A stretch of DNA of 6,195 nt from Candidatus Aegiribacteria sp. (GTDB lineage: Bacteria > Fermentibacterota > Fermentibacteria > Fermentibacterales > JCC-6). Positions 5,756 through 6,195 of the stretch are shown here, in pieces. How positions within the stretch are numbered: the stretch's first letter is position 1; the number at the start of each line of letters is the position of its first letter. The DNA lies in the NCBI GenBank assembly GCA_030642525.1, contig DAOWNO010000137.1, positions 1 to 6,195 on the forward strand, given 5' to 3'. The notes under the pieces were generated by a model. It did no database searches and was not told the DNA's origin. It was given only the letters and a program-made list of their open reading frames with translations. The translations under genes and the position numbers were made by a program.

Positions 5756-6195
5756 ATGAGTATTGAACGACTTGATGAGGTTTTCAGCTATATCGATTTG
5801 GTACCTAATGAGGTAAAGGTTTATCTTGCCCTGCTTCAAAAAAAGAATTGTTCTCCAGCCGAAGTCGCAAAGATTTCCGGGTTGAACAGAACCAATGTTT
5901 ACGATCTGCTGATATCACTTGAAAAAAAGGGAGCGTGCATTCTTTTGAAATCCAGTCAAAAAATGTATGAGCCGGTTGATCCGAGATTATTGATGGAGAA
6001 ATTGAGAAAAAGGCTTACGGTAGTGACTGCCGACATCAGCGGAATATCTGACGAACTGAGCAAGCTGTACGACGATCCACATGATGCCGATGATATGGTC
6101 GACAATGTAGGTGTTGTTAGTGATCCAATACTCGTCCTGAAGAAATTCAATAATCTCATTGAACTTGCGGAAAAAGAAGTACTTATAGCCTCAGC
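5756..6195 (+). CDS. TrmB-family winged-helix transcriptional regulator (runs off right edge)
   Basis: The first 146 residues are visible. Residues about 10-75 form a winged helix-turn-helix: LVPNEVKVYLALLQ, then SPAEVAKISGLNRTNVYDLLISLEKKG as helix-turn-helix, then a wing ending KMYEPVDP. This is the N-terminal signature of the TrmB family (PF01978). A charged helical linker (about 76-107) follows, then the start of an effector domain with GVVSDPILVLKKFNNLIELAEKEV (about 119-142). This resembles the PLD-like domain that follows the wHTH in many family members. TrmB proteins are best known in archaea as sugar-responsive repressors or activators, and bacterial members exist. ATG at 5756 is preceded by AGGGTGGG (5746-5753), a usable though close ribosome binding site. 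The gene is divergent from the propeller operon, which makes the operon a plausible target. Ligand and mode of action cannot be told from the visible part. Confidence 0.9.
   Translation, partial: MSIERLDEVFSYIDLVPNEVKVYLALLQKKNCSPAEVAKISGLNRTNVYDLLISLEKKGACILLKSSQKMYEPVDPRLLMEKLRKRLTVVTADISGISDELSKLYDDPHDADDMVDNVGVVSDPILVLKKFNNLIELAEKEVLIAS

Noticed and set aside
5956..6159. Minus-strand 67-codon frame
   Set aside because: It is antisense to the clearly coding TrmB-type regulator and its translation is low-complexity Ser/Leu-rich with no family likeness.

Overview
The window looks like bacterial DNA from the Fibrobacteres-Chlorobi-Bacteroidetes (FCB) superphylum or a neighbouring candidate phylum. 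This rests on a secreted protein with a type IX secretion (T9SS) type A-like sorting domain, on secreted fibronectin III/beta-propeller architectures common in uncultured FCB lineages, and on moderate GC content. The phylum cannot be fixed from the sequence alone.

Layout. At the left edge, positions 1-124 (+) carry the C-terminal end of a YgjP-like zinc metallopeptidase. Next, about 156-296 (+), is a short stretch resembling the C-terminal part of a HAD-family (phosphoglycolate phosphatase-like) hydrolase. It has no N-terminal half and is probably a gene relic. It meets the end of a three-gene minus-strand operon read from right to left: 5440-3686, 3681-1915 and 1915-284. The first gene encodes a seven-repeat, Asp-rich VCBS/FG-GAP propeller with a C-terminal sorting domain. 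The second and third are tandem paralogues, each with an N-terminal signal, two fibronectin III-like domains and a seven-bladed YVTN-type beta-propeller. The genes are tightly packed: a 4-base gap with a Shine-Dalgarno sequence inside the upstream gene, then a one-base TAATG overlap. Co-expression is therefore likely. A 315-base intergenic region (5441-5755) separates the operon from a divergent plus-strand gene that runs off the right edge, a TrmB-family winged-helix regulator.

How the genes may work together (inference). The operon exports three propeller proteins. One is probably routed through T9SS to the cell surface, and two are lipoprotein-like or periplasmic/surface proteins. The divergent TrmB-type regulator, a family that often senses sugars, is a plausible controller. 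Surface binding of a polymer or partner cell is possible, but no catalytic domain is visible in any of the three proteins. The most unusual details are a basic, apparently repeat-derived tail on the second propeller protein, the cysteine enrichment of the third, and the HAD relic at the operon's 3' end.
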